A stretch of 64,000 nt of DNA from Bacillota bacterium. Lineage in GTDB: Bacteria > Bacillota > Clostridia > Acetivibrionales > DTU013. The notes beneath the pieces were generated by a model that saw nothing but the letters and a program-made list of their open reading frames with translations, made no database searches and was not told where the DNA came from. A program made the position numbers and the translations under genes. Numbering within the stretch: the stretch's first letter is position 1; each line of letters starts with the position of its first letter. Positions 34,083 through 43,059 of the stretch are shown in pieces. The stretch lies in contig JAEZYU010000063.1 of the NCBI GenBank assembly GCA_023418915.1, positions 124,001 to 188,000 of the forward strand, read 5' to 3'.

Positions 34083-34103
34083 TATACGTTAACATAACGT
34101 ATA
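34083..34103. other. Perfect inverted repeat TATACGTTA-ACA-TAACGTATA
   Basis: Perfect 9-base arms with a 3-base loop between the permease stop and the binding-protein ribosome site. It may be an mRNA processing or stabilising hairpin that raises binding-protein levels, or an operator. No T-run. Confidence 0.5.
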
Positions 34104-34127
34104 AAATATAAAAAGGAGGTGCTATTT

Positions 34128-35606
34128 GTGAAAAATAGCAAAAAGGTGTTGGCAAATCTGTTGGTTTTAGTTATGGTAGTACTCATGCTGTTTAGTGCTA
34201 CAGCTTGTCAGCAGCAAGCGGTTCAGACCGAACCACAGGCAAATGATTCTGCTAATAATGGATCACAGGCAAACAATCCTGATCCGAATACAGATGGATC
34301 GGCAAAGAACGTACCTGCTGCAAACATACCGGAAGGTGTAATACCTTATACATCCTATGACCTGTCTGGGAAATCAATCACAGTTTTCACCGCAGAGGGT
34401 GAGCTAAGCAACAGTGTCGAGGCACAGAAGGCAAGATTTACCGAGCTTACCGGATGTGATGTAAACGTGGTCGCAATTCCGATGGCAACCTTCAAAGAAA
34501 AGCTCTCTGTCGACCTCGCATCAAAGTCGGATGAATATGATGCAATGGCGATGCCCGCTGAACAGGAATTTATCGACAACGGATGGGTACTGCCTCTTAC
34601 AGAATTTACGAATGACTCAAGTATTGCAGATCCGAACCTTAACCTCGATGACTTTATTCCTGCACTGCTCAATGTTACAAGAAACAAGGATGGCGTTTTT
34701 TATGGCTTCCCATGGAAACCGGATGCAATGGTCTATTATTATAGGAAAGACTTGTTTGGGGATGAAGCAAACAAGGCAGAATTTAAAAAACAGTATGGAT
34801 ATGACCTTGCGCCTGCGAAAACCTGGGAACAATATTTTGAAATTGCAGAGTTCTTTACAAGGCCTGAAGAAAACCTGTACGGTTCATTGTTTATGGGTAT
34901 GAACAATAACCAGCTTTCAAACTGTATACAGACCAGATTCTATGGTACCGGACAATATTGGTTTGACGAGAACTATAAGAGTAAACTAAATACGCCTGAA
35001 TTCAAGAAAACTCTCGAATCATTCAAATGGGAGCTTCAGAATACTACACCTCCAGGAACGGATAACTGGGAGTGGCCTGAAACGAATACAGCTTTCCTGT
35101 CGGGTATAGCTGCACAGCATGTTACATGGCCTGGCCTATCTAAGATGGTTGAGACTCCGGAAGGTGACTGGGGTAAATCCGAAGTAGTTGGTAAAGTCGG
35201 CTGGACGACAGTTCCCGGTTGGGAAGAAGGAAAACCTGCAACAATGGCTGGAGGATGGTGGGTTTATGTCACTGCATATTCAAAAGAAAAGGTAGCGGCA
35301 TACAAGTTTATAGAATTTATGACAAGTCAGGAAGGTGAGCACTTAAAGGTAGCGACAGGCTGCGATCCTGCACGGCAATCCAACTTTGACATGTTATCCA
35401 AGAACAACCCGTTCTTAAAGGTTTTTGCCGATTCGCTTGCTATAGGTGTCCCGGCTCCATTGATTCCCCGCTGGAGCACCTATGATATTGAATTCCGTGA
35501 TGCTATACATGGAGGAATCACGGGACAGGTTTCAATAGAAGATGCAATAAAGGAAGCAGATGATGCTTTGAACAACTTCCTTATATCAGAAGGTTTACAA
35601 AAGTAA
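34128..35606 (+). CDS. Extracellular sugar-binding lipoprotein of the ABC transporter
   Basis: About 492 residues, family 1 solute-binding type. Signal peptide with lipobox S-A-T-A-C (Cys near residue 26), an Asn/Gln-rich linker to about residue 70, then the two-lobe binding domain (AGGWWVYVTAYSKEKVAAYKFI near the end). The GTG at 34128 follows AGGAGG by 8 bases; the ORF opens 9 bases earlier in the site itself. It delivers the sugar to the two upstream permeases; an oligosaccharide ligand containing arabinose is inferred from GH51 and GH127 in the operon. Confidence 0.9.
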   Translation: MKNSKKVLANLLVLVMVVLMLFSATACQQQAVQTEPQANDSANNGSQANNPDPNTDGSAKNVPAANIPEGVIPYTSYDLSGKSITVFTAEGELSNSVEAQKARFTELTGCDVNVVAIPMATFKEKLSVDLASKSDEYDAMAMPAEQEFIDNGWVLPLTEFTNDSSIADPNLNLDDFIPALLNVTRNKDGVFYGFPWKPDAMVYYYRKDLFGDEANKAEFKKQYGYDLAPAKTWEQYFEIAEFFTRPEENLYGSLFMGMNNNQLSNCIQTRFYGTGQYWFDENYKSKLNTPEFKKTLESFKWELQNTTPPGTDNWEWPETNTAFLSGIAAQHVTWPGLSKMVETPEGDWGKSEVVGKVGWTTVPGWEEGKPATMAGGWWVYVTAYSKEKVAAYKFIEFMTSQEGEHLKVATGCDPARQSNFDMLSKNNPFLKVFADSLAIGVPAPLIPRWSTYDIEFRDAIHGGITGQVSIEDAIKEADDALNNFLISEGLQK

Positions 35607-35722
35607 TAAGAACTATAAAACGACTTTAAATCTGCTTATAAAACAGGGGATAGTTAATATCCCTCTGTTTTATAAGTACTAATAAGTGAGGTTTACAAAT
35701 AACTTAAGGATGAGGCTGAATC

Positions 35723-37249
35723 ATGGAAAAAATATTTGTTAACTTGAATAATCCTAAAAACAAAGTGGACAAGAAAATTTTTGGACACTTTTGTGAGCAT
35801 GCTTTCAAAAATATTTATGGCGGGTTTTATGATCCGGAAAATAGTAACTCTGATGAAAGTGGGCTGAGAAAGGATGTCATCGAAAAGCTCAAAAAGGTTA
35901 AGCCGACTATTCTACGATACCCAGGCGGAAATTTTGTATCGAACTATCATTGGGAAGATGGTATAGGGCCAAAGGAAAACAGAAAAAAGGTATTTGAATA
36001 TGCCTGGCTGACAGAGGAAAGCAATCAATTCGGTACTGCTGATTTTATTGAGGTATGCAGACTGCTTGGAGCCGAGCCATATTTATGTGTAAATATGGGT
36101 ACGGGTACTGTTGAAGAAGCAGTGAATTGGGTCGAGTACTGCAATGGTACAGGTGACACCTACTATGCAAATTTGAGACGCTCTCATGGATATGAGGAAC
36201 CTTTTGGTGTAAAGTACTGGGGACTCGGTAATGAGATGTTTGGACCATGGCAGATGAATCACATGAGCGCTGAGGATTACGCCAAAAAGGCCATGGAGTG
36301 CGGAAAGGCGATGAAGTGGGTCGATCCGACAATCAAGCTAATTGCATGCGGATATGAACAAAAGTCTGACTGGAACTATACAGTAACCAAAAAGCTCTGG
36401 CAATTTGTCGATTATATTTCTGCTCATCACTACTCAGTGAAGGATTGGGGACCCTTTGATGATGACTACCTGCAGACTATGTGTGTTCCGGAATATATGG
36501 AAAAATTAAACAAACTAACTGTTGCGGCTGTTCTGACAGGCATGAACAATGATACAAAGGATATAAAAGTTGCATGGGATGAATGGAATATGTTCGGCTG
36601 GTTGTTTGATGGTGTAGATGATGACGAAAGCTATACTCTTCGCAATGCAATCGTGACTGCTGGTGTACTCAATATGTTTATCAACAATTCTGACACTATA
36701 GGTATGGCCAATTACTCGACATTTGTAAATATTAATGGAGCTGTATCAGTGAAGGCTGATGGTATTGTTGAGCGTCCACAGTATCATGTGTTTGATTTAT
36801 TCGGCAACAACACTGGAGACACACTATATCAGGCAACCGTCACAGGTGAGACCTTCTCAGTCAAAATGCCTCAGAGCCCAAGGCTCGGCCGTGAAGTTCT
36901 TAATATAAATCTCGTGAACCCTGAATCAGAGGATAAAGGCTTAAGTAAGATAAACTACCTGAGTGCGGCTGTTACAGGAGATGATGACGGGTATCTATAT
37001 GTATCTATCATCAACAGGCATCCTGAAAAGGATCTGGATGCAGAGATACATTTTGAGAAAACAGATCTATCTCTCAAAGGAGAGGCAGCATACACTATTT
37101 ACAATGATGATGTTGAAGCTTCCAATACTGAGAAAAATCCAGAAAATGTGACAATCAAAGCCACAGCCAATCCCGTTGTCAATGGTAATGTATGCAGCTT
37201 TAATGCCAGGAAACACTCTATCAATTTACTTAAGTTCAAGATGAATTGA
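35723..37249 (+). CDS. Alpha-L-arabinofuranosidase, GH51
   Basis: 508 residues, without signal peptide. GH51 retaining enzymes remove terminal alpha-L-arabinofuranosyl groups from arabino-oligosaccharides. Visible motifs: ILRYPGGNFVSNYHWEDGIG near residue 62, acid/base Glu in YWGLGNEMFGPW near 175 and nucleophile Glu in AWDEWNMFG near 293. The C-terminal beta-sandwich follows. The intracellular location and the upstream ABC importer indicate hydrolysis of imported arabino-oligosaccharides to L-arabinose. Confidence 0.95.
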   Translation: MEKIFVNLNNPKNKVDKKIFGHFCEHAFKNIYGGFYDPENSNSDESGLRKDVIEKLKKVKPTILRYPGGNFVSNYHWEDGIGPKENRKKVFEYAWLTEESNQFGTADFIEVCRLLGAEPYLCVNMGTGTVEEAVNWVEYCNGTGDTYYANLRRSHGYEEPFGVKYWGLGNEMFGPWQMNHMSAEDYAKKAMECGKAMKWVDPTIKLIACGYEQKSDWNYTVTKKLWQFVDYISAHHYSVKDWGPFDDDYLQTMCVPEYMEKLNKLTVAAVLTGMNNDTKDIKVAWDEWNMFGWLFDGVDDDESYTLRNAIVTAGVLNMFINNSDTIGMANYSTFVNINGAVSVKADGIVERPQYHVFDLFGNNTGDTLYQATVTGETFSVKMPQSPRLGREVLNINLVNPESEDKGLSKINYLSAAVTGDDDGYLYVSIINRHPEKDLDAEIHFEKTDLSLKGEAAYTIYNDDVEASNTEKNPENVTIKATANPVVNGNVCSFNARKHSINLLKFKMN

Positions 37250-37272
37250 CTATCAAAGAAGGAGTAATTGAT

Positions 37273-38652
37273 ATGGAAAAGGTGAAAATCGGCTATTTGC
37301 CGACAAGGCGAAATGTGTTCAGCAAGGAGGAGGCCCAAAGATATAAAAAGCTGATAATGGAAAGGATAAAGTCTTTAGGTGCCGAATTGGTCGACATAGA
37401 AGATATAACCCAGGAGGGCTTGCTGTTTGATGAAAAAGAACTGCCGCTGGTGATAGAAAAAATGAAGACCCATGAGGTGGATGGACTATTTTTCCCTCAT
37501 TGTAATTTTGGCACGGAGGATCTTGTGGCAAAAGCGGCAAGGGAGATCGGCAAGCCGGTGCTGATCTGGGGTCCGAGGGATGATGCGCCGCTTGCAGATG
37601 GTCTGCGGACCAGAGACACACAGTGCGGGCTGTTTGCTACCGGAAAGGTCTTAAGACGCTTCAATGTACCATTTACGTATATAGAAAACTGCCGGGTAGA
37701 GGACAGAGCGTTCACAGACGGTTATCGCAAATTTATCGGAGTGTGTTCAGCGGTCAAGGCTTTTAGAAAGCTCCGGATATTGCAGATCGGACCAAGGCCG
37801 GATGGATTCTGGTCGGTGATCTGTAATGAGGGCGAATTGATAGAAAAATTTAATATTCATACATTCCCTGTTTCTCTGATCGATCTGGTAGATTTGACTC
37901 TCAGCATCAAAGATGAAGAGGGTCATGAGTTTTCGCAGGCGATGGACAAAATCGCAAACACAGTTTGCATAGCCGGAAATAGTGATGAGGATGTACGCCG
38001 ACTGGCAGCACTAAAGGTAGCGATAAAAAGAATATGTCAGGAGCATGGTTGTACATGTGTTGCAATACAATGCTGGAATGCACTTCAGACAGGTCTGGGC
38101 ATTATGCCATGCATGGTTAATGGGATGCTTGCTGAGGAAGGCCTGCCGGTGGTGTGTGAGACAGATATTCATGGAGCGATAACAGCAATACTGCTGCAGG
38201 AAGCTTCTCTGGCAGCGTCGCCTGTCTTTTTCGCTGATCTTACAGTACGCCATCCGCAAAACGATAACGCAGAGCTTTTGTGGCACTGCGGGAATTTCCC
38301 GCCCTCGTTGGCTGACGAAAACTCTGTCAGGGAGCTGGGGCGTCACTTTATTTTCCCCGAACATAAATGCGGAACGGGAGAGTGGAAGATAAAGAATGGT
38401 GACGTGACCGTATTAAGATTTGATGGAGACCATGGTGAATATCGTATGTTCATTGGAGAGGGGAAAGGCATAGACGGACCAAAAACCAAGGGCACATATA
38501 TGTGGCTCGAGGTAGACAACTGGGTAAAGTGGGAAAAAACGCTGGTGGAAGGACCATATATCCATCACTGTGCGGGAGTTCACGGTAAATATGCAGATGT
38601 TCTCGAAGAGGTCAGTAAATATATTCCGTCGATCAAAGTTGACAGGATGTAG
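37273..38652 (+). CDS. L-fucose/L-arabinose isomerase-family protein
   Basis: About 459 residues related to the FucI/AraA fold: FWSVICNEGELIEKF near residue 175, GCTCVAIQCWNALQT near 263 and VVCETDIHGAITAILLQ near 294, the last supplying acidic metal ligands. Members interconvert aldoses and ketoses through a Mn2+ enediol mechanism. Start 37273 follows AAGGAG by 8 bases and starts 24 bases after the GH51 stop. Arabinose to ribulose is the simplest role given GH51 next door, but the kinase and isomerases that follow suggest another ketose may be the product. Confidence 0.82.
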   Translation: MEKVKIGYLPTRRNVFSKEEAQRYKKLIMERIKSLGAELVDIEDITQEGLLFDEKELPLVIEKMKTHEVDGLFFPHCNFGTEDLVAKAAREIGKPVLIWGPRDDAPLADGLRTRDTQCGLFATGKVLRRFNVPFTYIENCRVEDRAFTDGYRKFIGVCSAVKAFRKLRILQIGPRPDGFWSVICNEGELIEKFNIHTFPVSLIDLVDLTLSIKDEEGHEFSQAMDKIANTVCIAGNSDEDVRRLAALKVAIKRICQEHGCTCVAIQCWNALQTGLGIMPCMVNGMLAEEGLPVVCETDIHGAITAILLQEASLAASPVFFADLTVRHPQNDNAELLWHCGNFPPSLADENSVRELGRHFIFPEHKCGTGEWKIKNGDVTVLRFDGDHGEYRMFIGEGKGIDGPKTKGTYMWLEVDNWVKWEKTLVEGPYIHHCAGVHGKYADVLEEVSKYIPSIKVDRM

Positions 38653-38743
38653 CATTTATTTAGGTTAAAGAAAAAATGGAAAGAAATAAGAATGAAGTAA
38701 ATGAAGATGAAAGTAATTGAAGATGGATCGGGAGGTAAATCAG

Positions 38744-39736
38744 ATGAAAAAAGTTATAAATGCTCCAAAGGATGTCCCAATTGAGACTATAGAAGGCTTT
38801 CTGGAGGCATATGGACATAAATATGAAGGAGTAGCGGGAGTTAAAGCAATCCGCAGCAAGGAAGTCTCTGACAAAGTAGCATTTATAATTGGTGGAGGCA
38901 GCGGGCATGAACCACTTTTTGGTATGTTTGTCGGGGAGAATCTTGCTGATGCTGCTGCGTGCGGTAATATATTTGCATCTCCCGATCCTAATACAATAAT
39001 GCAGGCAGCTTTATCAGTCAATAAGGGGAAGGGTGTCCTCTTTGTGTATGGGAACTATGCCGGCGACAATCTGAACTTTGATATGGCGGCAGAAATGCTC
39101 GAAGACTTAGGTGTTGAAAGCCGCACAGTCAGAGTATGGGATGACGTAGCGTCCGCACCGAAAGACCGGACTGAGGATCGCAGAGGGATAGCCGGAGATG
39201 TATTTGTGGTCAAGATAGGAGGCGCCGCAACCGGAGCAGGTCTTGACCTCGATGAAGCATACCGGGTCACAGCAAAAGCCAGAGATAACGTTTTCAGTAT
39301 AGGTGTTGCGCTTTCAGGCGGAACGATACCAGGTGAAAGCGAGCCTTCCTTTACTCTGCCTGACGATGAGATCGAGTTTGGTATGGGTGTACACGGCGAG
39401 CCTGGTATAATGCGCATGAAATTAATGCCTGCAGATGATATTGTGGATATATTGCTGGACAAGGTAATTGAGGATTCGGGAATAAAAGAGGGAGACCATG
39501 TATGTACACTCATAAACGGACTTGGATCCACAACATTAGCTGAATTGTACATCATGAACAGACAGCTTGCCAGAAGATTAAGGGAAAAGGGAATATCAAT
39601 ATACGATATGGATGTCAATTCGTATATCACAACACAGGAAATGGCTGGCGCTTCGGTGACTATCTTCAGACTCGACGACGAATTGAAGAAATACTATGAT
39701 ATGCCTTGCTGGAGCCCGTATTACAGCAAGCGATAA
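38744..39736 (+). CDS. Dihydroxyacetone kinase family, DhaK substrate subunit
   Basis: About 330 residues of the Dak1 domain. GGGSGHEPLF near residue 51 and VFVVKIGGAATGAG near 148 bind the substrate; the His in MGVHGEPGI near 214 is the residue that forms a covalent hemiaminal with the ketose in DhaK. Its partner DhaL is encoded 2.2 kb downstream, separated by the GH127 gene. No DhaM or PTS phosphocarrier is visible. In Mycobacterium threitol and erythritol pathways related kinases phosphorylate L- or D-erythrulose, so a tetrulose substrate is as likely as dihydroxyacetone. Start follows GGGAGGT. Confidence 0.9.
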   Translation: MKKVINAPKDVPIETIEGFLEAYGHKYEGVAGVKAIRSKEVSDKVAFIIGGGSGHEPLFGMFVGENLADAAACGNIFASPDPNTIMQAALSVNKGKGVLFVYGNYAGDNLNFDMAAEMLEDLGVESRTVRVWDDVASAPKDRTEDRRGIAGDVFVVKIGGAATGAGLDLDEAYRVTAKARDNVFSIGVALSGGTIPGESEPSFTLPDDEIEFGMGVHGEPGIMRMKLMPADDIVDILLDKVIEDSGIKEGDHVCTLINGLGSTTLAELYIMNRQLARRLREKGISIYDMDVNSYITTQEMAGASVTIFRLDDELKKYYDMPCWSPYYSKR

Positions 39737-39847
39737 GGCGGCGTTTGCAAAGAACCGGCAGCGAACAGGCATCTGAAATAATGAAACGGGATGAAAGCAG
39801 GTAGAAAGAGTAAAAAGTAATTTTGGGAGTGTAATAAGTGGACAGGC
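39734..39847 (+). repeat. Spacer direct repeat, copy 1
   Basis: From the dhaK stop codon (TAAGGCGGCGTTTGCAAA) through ATCTGAAATAATGAAACGGG to GGGAGTGT and the first codons GTGGACAGGCAT of the GH127 gene. Copy 2 at 41794 matches in order. Confidence 0.85.
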
Positions 39848-41796
39848 ATAAGAACTATAAACAGAATATAAAAGTTCATAATCGCCTTAGAGATTTGTTG
39901 CTTAAACCATATCCGATAAAGCAGATAAAACCGCAAGGTTGGCTTCGAAGACAGCTTGAAATCCACGCATCGGGAATGGGGGGCCAGCTTGATACTTTCT
40001 GGCCCAGTTTACAGCGTTCACGCTGGATTGGTGGATACATTCCGGATGAAAAAGATCCAGTTGACAATATGATTTATTGGTTGGATGGGATTATCCCCAT
40101 GGCATGGCAGCTTGATGACAAAGGACTTCAAGAAAAATGTCATAAATATGTTAATGCTATTCTCTTTCGTCAGTGGGAAAATGGTTGGATATGCCCAGAC
40201 GAACCTGAAAAGAATGATTTACCGGATACTGAATCATTTGATGAGAAAAAAGTGGACATAACATCTGCATTTACTGAAGGGTGGGCTTTGTTTGGAATTT
40301 TGAAGGTGTTGATACAATATTATGAAGCAACAGGCGATGAGAGGATACCAGTATCGATAGAAAATGCACTTCGTTTTATGGACTCATTTATTGACGAAAA
40401 TACTATAAGAAACTGGGGGTCGACTCGTTGGTCTGAAGGACTCATCAGTATTTTCTGGTTATATGAAAGAACGCATGAGGAATGGCTCATCCATTTGGCA
40501 AAAAAAATAAAATGTCAAGGATTTGATTGGGTTGAATTATATAGTGATGAGGAAACCTGGCCATATGCGGAACCCCTTGCACAAGGTCATTGGAGCTCAA
40601 TGAACCATGTAGTGAATAATGCTATGGCAATTAAAAGTGGGGCTTTATACTCTCGTCTATCTAAGAAAAAAGATGACTATATTTCATCAAAGAGAATGCT
40701 TAACTTGATCGATAAGTATCATGGCATGGTGACAGGTATGTTTTCAGGTGATGAAAACTTCTCTGGAAATGAACCGATTCAAGGCAGTGAATTATGTGCA
40801 GTCGTAGAATTTATGTATTCGCTTGAGCAGCTCATAAGTATAACCGGTGATATTGATTATGCTGACCGACTGGAGATGATTGCGTTTAATTGCCTTCCGG
40901 CAGCATTTAATCATGATATGACTGCCCACCAATGTGTTCAACAAGTAAATCAAGTTGAGTGTTCAAAACAAGAATGGCCAGTATTTAGCACAGTTGGTCC
41001 AGAAGCGAATCTATTTGGAGTGGAACCATTCTTCCCTTGTTGTACAACACAAACACAGGGATGGCCAAAATATTTACAAAGCTTATTTATGCAGGCCGAG
41101 GATGGGATTGCAGTAATATCTTATGCACCTGCGAAGCTTGAAACAGAGATTTGCGGTAAAGAAATATCTGTAGATATCACAGGCCGATACCCTTTTAGTG
41201 ATGAAGTAAAAATTAGTGTTGAAGTAAAGGATAAAGTTCCTTTTGCATTATATTTAAGAATACCTGGCTGGGTAAAAAACGCTGCTGTAAGTATTGATAA
41301 TGAAAGTTATAGTGGAAAAATGGGGACTTACCTAAAGATCAACCGTGTTTGGGTTGGCAAAGCTGATATTAATATTATGCTGCCAACTGAATACAAGTTC
41401 ATTCAGAGGCCTAACAAACTATCAGCCTTGGTACATGGACCGTTGGTGTATTCATTACCTATAGGTGAAAAATGGATAAAACAAGACAAGCCAGAAGCAA
41501 AAGAAATGCCATGGCTTAATAATTGGGAGGTATTTTCCACAACGGATTGGAATTTCGGTATTATCAGTGATACTCATATTGATGTTGTTGAAAAAAATAT
41601 AGGTGAATATCCATTTAGTCCTGATGGAGCCCCAATAGAAGTTTATGTGAAGGGTAAGCAAGTTGAATGGGATAAAGATCGCGGATCTGCAACAGTTAAG
41701 CCATCAATGAATTGGGTAGCCAATGAAGAAAATACAATCAAGCTAATCCCATATGGCTGTACAAATCTTAGAATTACTGAGATGCCGATATTATAA
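39838..41796 (+). CDS. GH127-like beta-L-arabinofuranosidase (DUF1680)
   Basis: 652 residues with a GTG start after GGGAGTG. The GH127 pattern is present: an (alpha/alpha)6 barrel with LDGIIPMAWQLDD near residue 88, Glu in GNEPIQGSELCAV near 320, and the CC pair in FPCCTTQTQGW near 405. In this family a Cys of that pair is the nucleophile, held by a zinc site. The enzyme removes terminal beta-L-arabinofuranose. By eye the DNA is more AT-rich than its neighbours, and the spacer on both sides is duplicated, which suggests late insertion between dhaK and dhaL. Confidence 0.85.
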   Translation: MDRHKNYKQNIKVHNRLRDLLLKPYPIKQIKPQGWLRRQLEIHASGMGGQLDTFWPSLQRSRWIGGYIPDEKDPVDNMIYWLDGIIPMAWQLDDKGLQEKCHKYVNAILFRQWENGWICPDEPEKNDLPDTESFDEKKVDITSAFTEGWALFGILKVLIQYYEATGDERIPVSIENALRFMDSFIDENTIRNWGSTRWSEGLISIFWLYERTHEEWLIHLAKKIKCQGFDWVELYSDEETWPYAEPLAQGHWSSMNHVVNNAMAIKSGALYSRLSKKKDDYISSKRMLNLIDKYHGMVTGMFSGDENFSGNEPIQGSELCAVVEFMYSLEQLISITGDIDYADRLEMIAFNCLPAAFNHDMTAHQCVQQVNQVECSKQEWPVFSTVGPEANLFGVEPFFPCCTTQTQGWPKYLQSLFMQAEDGIAVISYAPAKLETEICGKEISVDITGRYPFSDEVKISVEVKDKVPFALYLRIPGWVKNAAVSIDNESYSGKMGTYLKINRVWVGKADINIMLPTEYKFIQRPNKLSALVHGPLVYSLPIGEKWIKQDKPEAKEMPWLNNWEVFSTTDWNFGIISDTHIDVVEKNIGEYPFSPDGAPIEVYVKGKQVEWDKDRGSATVKPSMNWVANEENTIKLIPYGCTNLRITEMPIL

Positions 41797-41936
41797 GGCG
41801 GCGTTTGCAAAAACCGGTAACGAACAAGTATCTGAAATAATGAAACGGGATGAAATCAAGTAGAAAAAGAATAAAACGACATGAAGGCAGGAAAAAAGAA
41901 TATAGGGAACATTGGGAGTGTGGTAAATGGACAGGC
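41794..41936 (+). repeat. Spacer direct repeat, copy 2
   Basis: Starts at the GH127 stop codon with TAAGGCGGCGTTTGCAAA and ends with GGGAGTGTGGTAAATGGACA at the dhaL start. It matches copy 1 with scattered changes and one internal insertion of roughly 30 bases. Confidence 0.85.
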
Positions 41937-42574
41937 TTAACATAAATCAGGTTAAGGAAATGATATTGTTTATGGCTCAAGAGATTATTGATAACAAGCC
42001 ATATCTGACTGAAGTTGATTTGAAAATCGGTGATGGGGATCATGGAATCGGCATGGAGACTGGTTTCCTTAGTGTGAAAAATGTAATCGAGCAGAAGGAA
42101 TATGCCTCTGTAAACGACCTTTTCAGAGATATTGGAATGGCAATGCTAAACTCCATGGGCGGCGCATCAGGTGTAATTTTCAGCACTATATTCCTTGGAG
42201 GTCGAAAGGATACAGGCGAGGAAAACGAGCTTACTGCAGATGAGTTTGCGAAAATGATGGAGAAGAGCCTGAAGAAAATAAAGCTAAGGGGCAAGGCTGA
42301 GATAGGTGACAAAACAATGGTTGATGCGTTTGAACCTGCAATATGTGCGATGTCAGAGTATGCTGTCAGCAAAAAGGACTTTGCCGGTATGCTGTCAGCT
42401 GGGGAGTCGGCGGCGGAGCAGGGCATGCTGGCAACAAAAAACTATATCGCAAGATTTGGACGTGCAAAGTCTCTGATGGAAAGGTCAATGGGCTATCAGG
42501 ATGCCGGAGCGACAAGTGTGTATCTGATGTTCAGGGCAATGAGGAAATGGGCAGAAAGTCAAAAGGGGGCGTAG
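41927..42574 (+). CDS. Dihydroxyacetone kinase family, DhaL nucleotide subunit
   Basis: 215 residues of the Dak2 domain. The Asp-rich Mg/ADP site is intact: LKIGDGDHGIG near residue 28 and NSMGGASGVIFSTIF near 77; DKTMVDAFEPA lies near 126. DhaL holds ADP or ATP and phosphorylates the ketose bound to DhaK. Without a PTS DhaM subunit in the operon the phosphoryl donor may be ATP directly or a DhaM elsewhere. The rpiB start lies two bases after its stop codon. Confidence 0.9.
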   Translation: MDRLNINQVKEMILFMAQEIIDNKPYLTEVDLKIGDGDHGIGMETGFLSVKNVIEQKEYASVNDLFRDIGMAMLNSMGGASGVIFSTIFLGGRKDTGEENELTADEFAKMMEKSLKKIKLRGKAEIGDKTMVDAFEPAICAMSEYAVSKKDFAGMLSAGESAAEQGMLATKNYIARFGRAKSLMERSMGYQDAGATSVYLMFRAMRKWAESQKGA

Positions 42575-42576
42575 AT

Positions 42577-43059
42577 GTGGTTATAGATACAATAGTAATT
42601 GGATGTGATAATGCGGCTGTTGATCTAAAGAATGTGTTAGTTGATTTCTTGAAGAAAAACAATGTGAACGTAGAGGATGTCGGCTGTTTTTCTAAAGAAG
42701 ACAGTATTTATTACCCGGATGTTGCGGCAAAGGTGTGTAAGACAATCATAGACAGTGATTACAAGAAGAAAGGTGTTCTGGTCTGTGGCACAGGAATTGG
42801 TATGTCAATAGCAGCAAACAAATTTTTTGGTATACGCGCTGCATTATGTCATGATAACTTTTCTGCAGAGAGATCGGTGTTAAGCAACAATTGCAATGTA
42901 CTATGCATGGGTGAGCGGGTTATAGGGCATGAACTTGCTAAGAAGATATTGGGAGAGTGGATCACACTTACCTTTAAGGACGGGCCATCAACGCCTAAGG
43001 TAGAGGCTATTTTAAAGATAGAGACACAGAATATGAATGTGTCGGGGGATACGAAATAA
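42577..43059 (+). CDS. RpiB-family sugar-phosphate isomerase
   Basis: 160 residues. RpiB enzymes interconvert ribose-5-P/ribulose-5-P, allose-6-P/allulose-6-P or, as EryI, D-erythrulose-4-P/D-erythrose-4-P. Motifs: IGCDNAAVDLKN at the N-terminus, catalytic Cys in VLVCGTGIGMSIAANK near residue 72, and CHDNFSAERS near 95. I place the start at the GTG at 42577, with AAAAGGGGG 7 bases upstream, two bases after the dhaL stop. The Asp-Asn pair replaces the usual Asp-His seen in many RpiB proteins (SDHAG). The stop overlaps the TIM start by one base. Confidence 0.88.
   Translation: MVIDTIVIGCDNAAVDLKNVLVDFLKKNNVNVEDVGCFSKEDSIYYPDVAAKVCKTIIDSDYKKKGVLVCGTGIGMSIAANKFFGIRAALCHDNFSAERSVLSNNCNVLCMGERVIGHELAKKILGEWITLTFKDGPSTPKVEAILKIETQNMNVSGDTK

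Noticed and set aside
39055..39630. 191-residue minus-strand ORF opposite dhaK
   Set aside because: A Ser/Pro-rich shadow frame of a clearly coding plus-strand gene.
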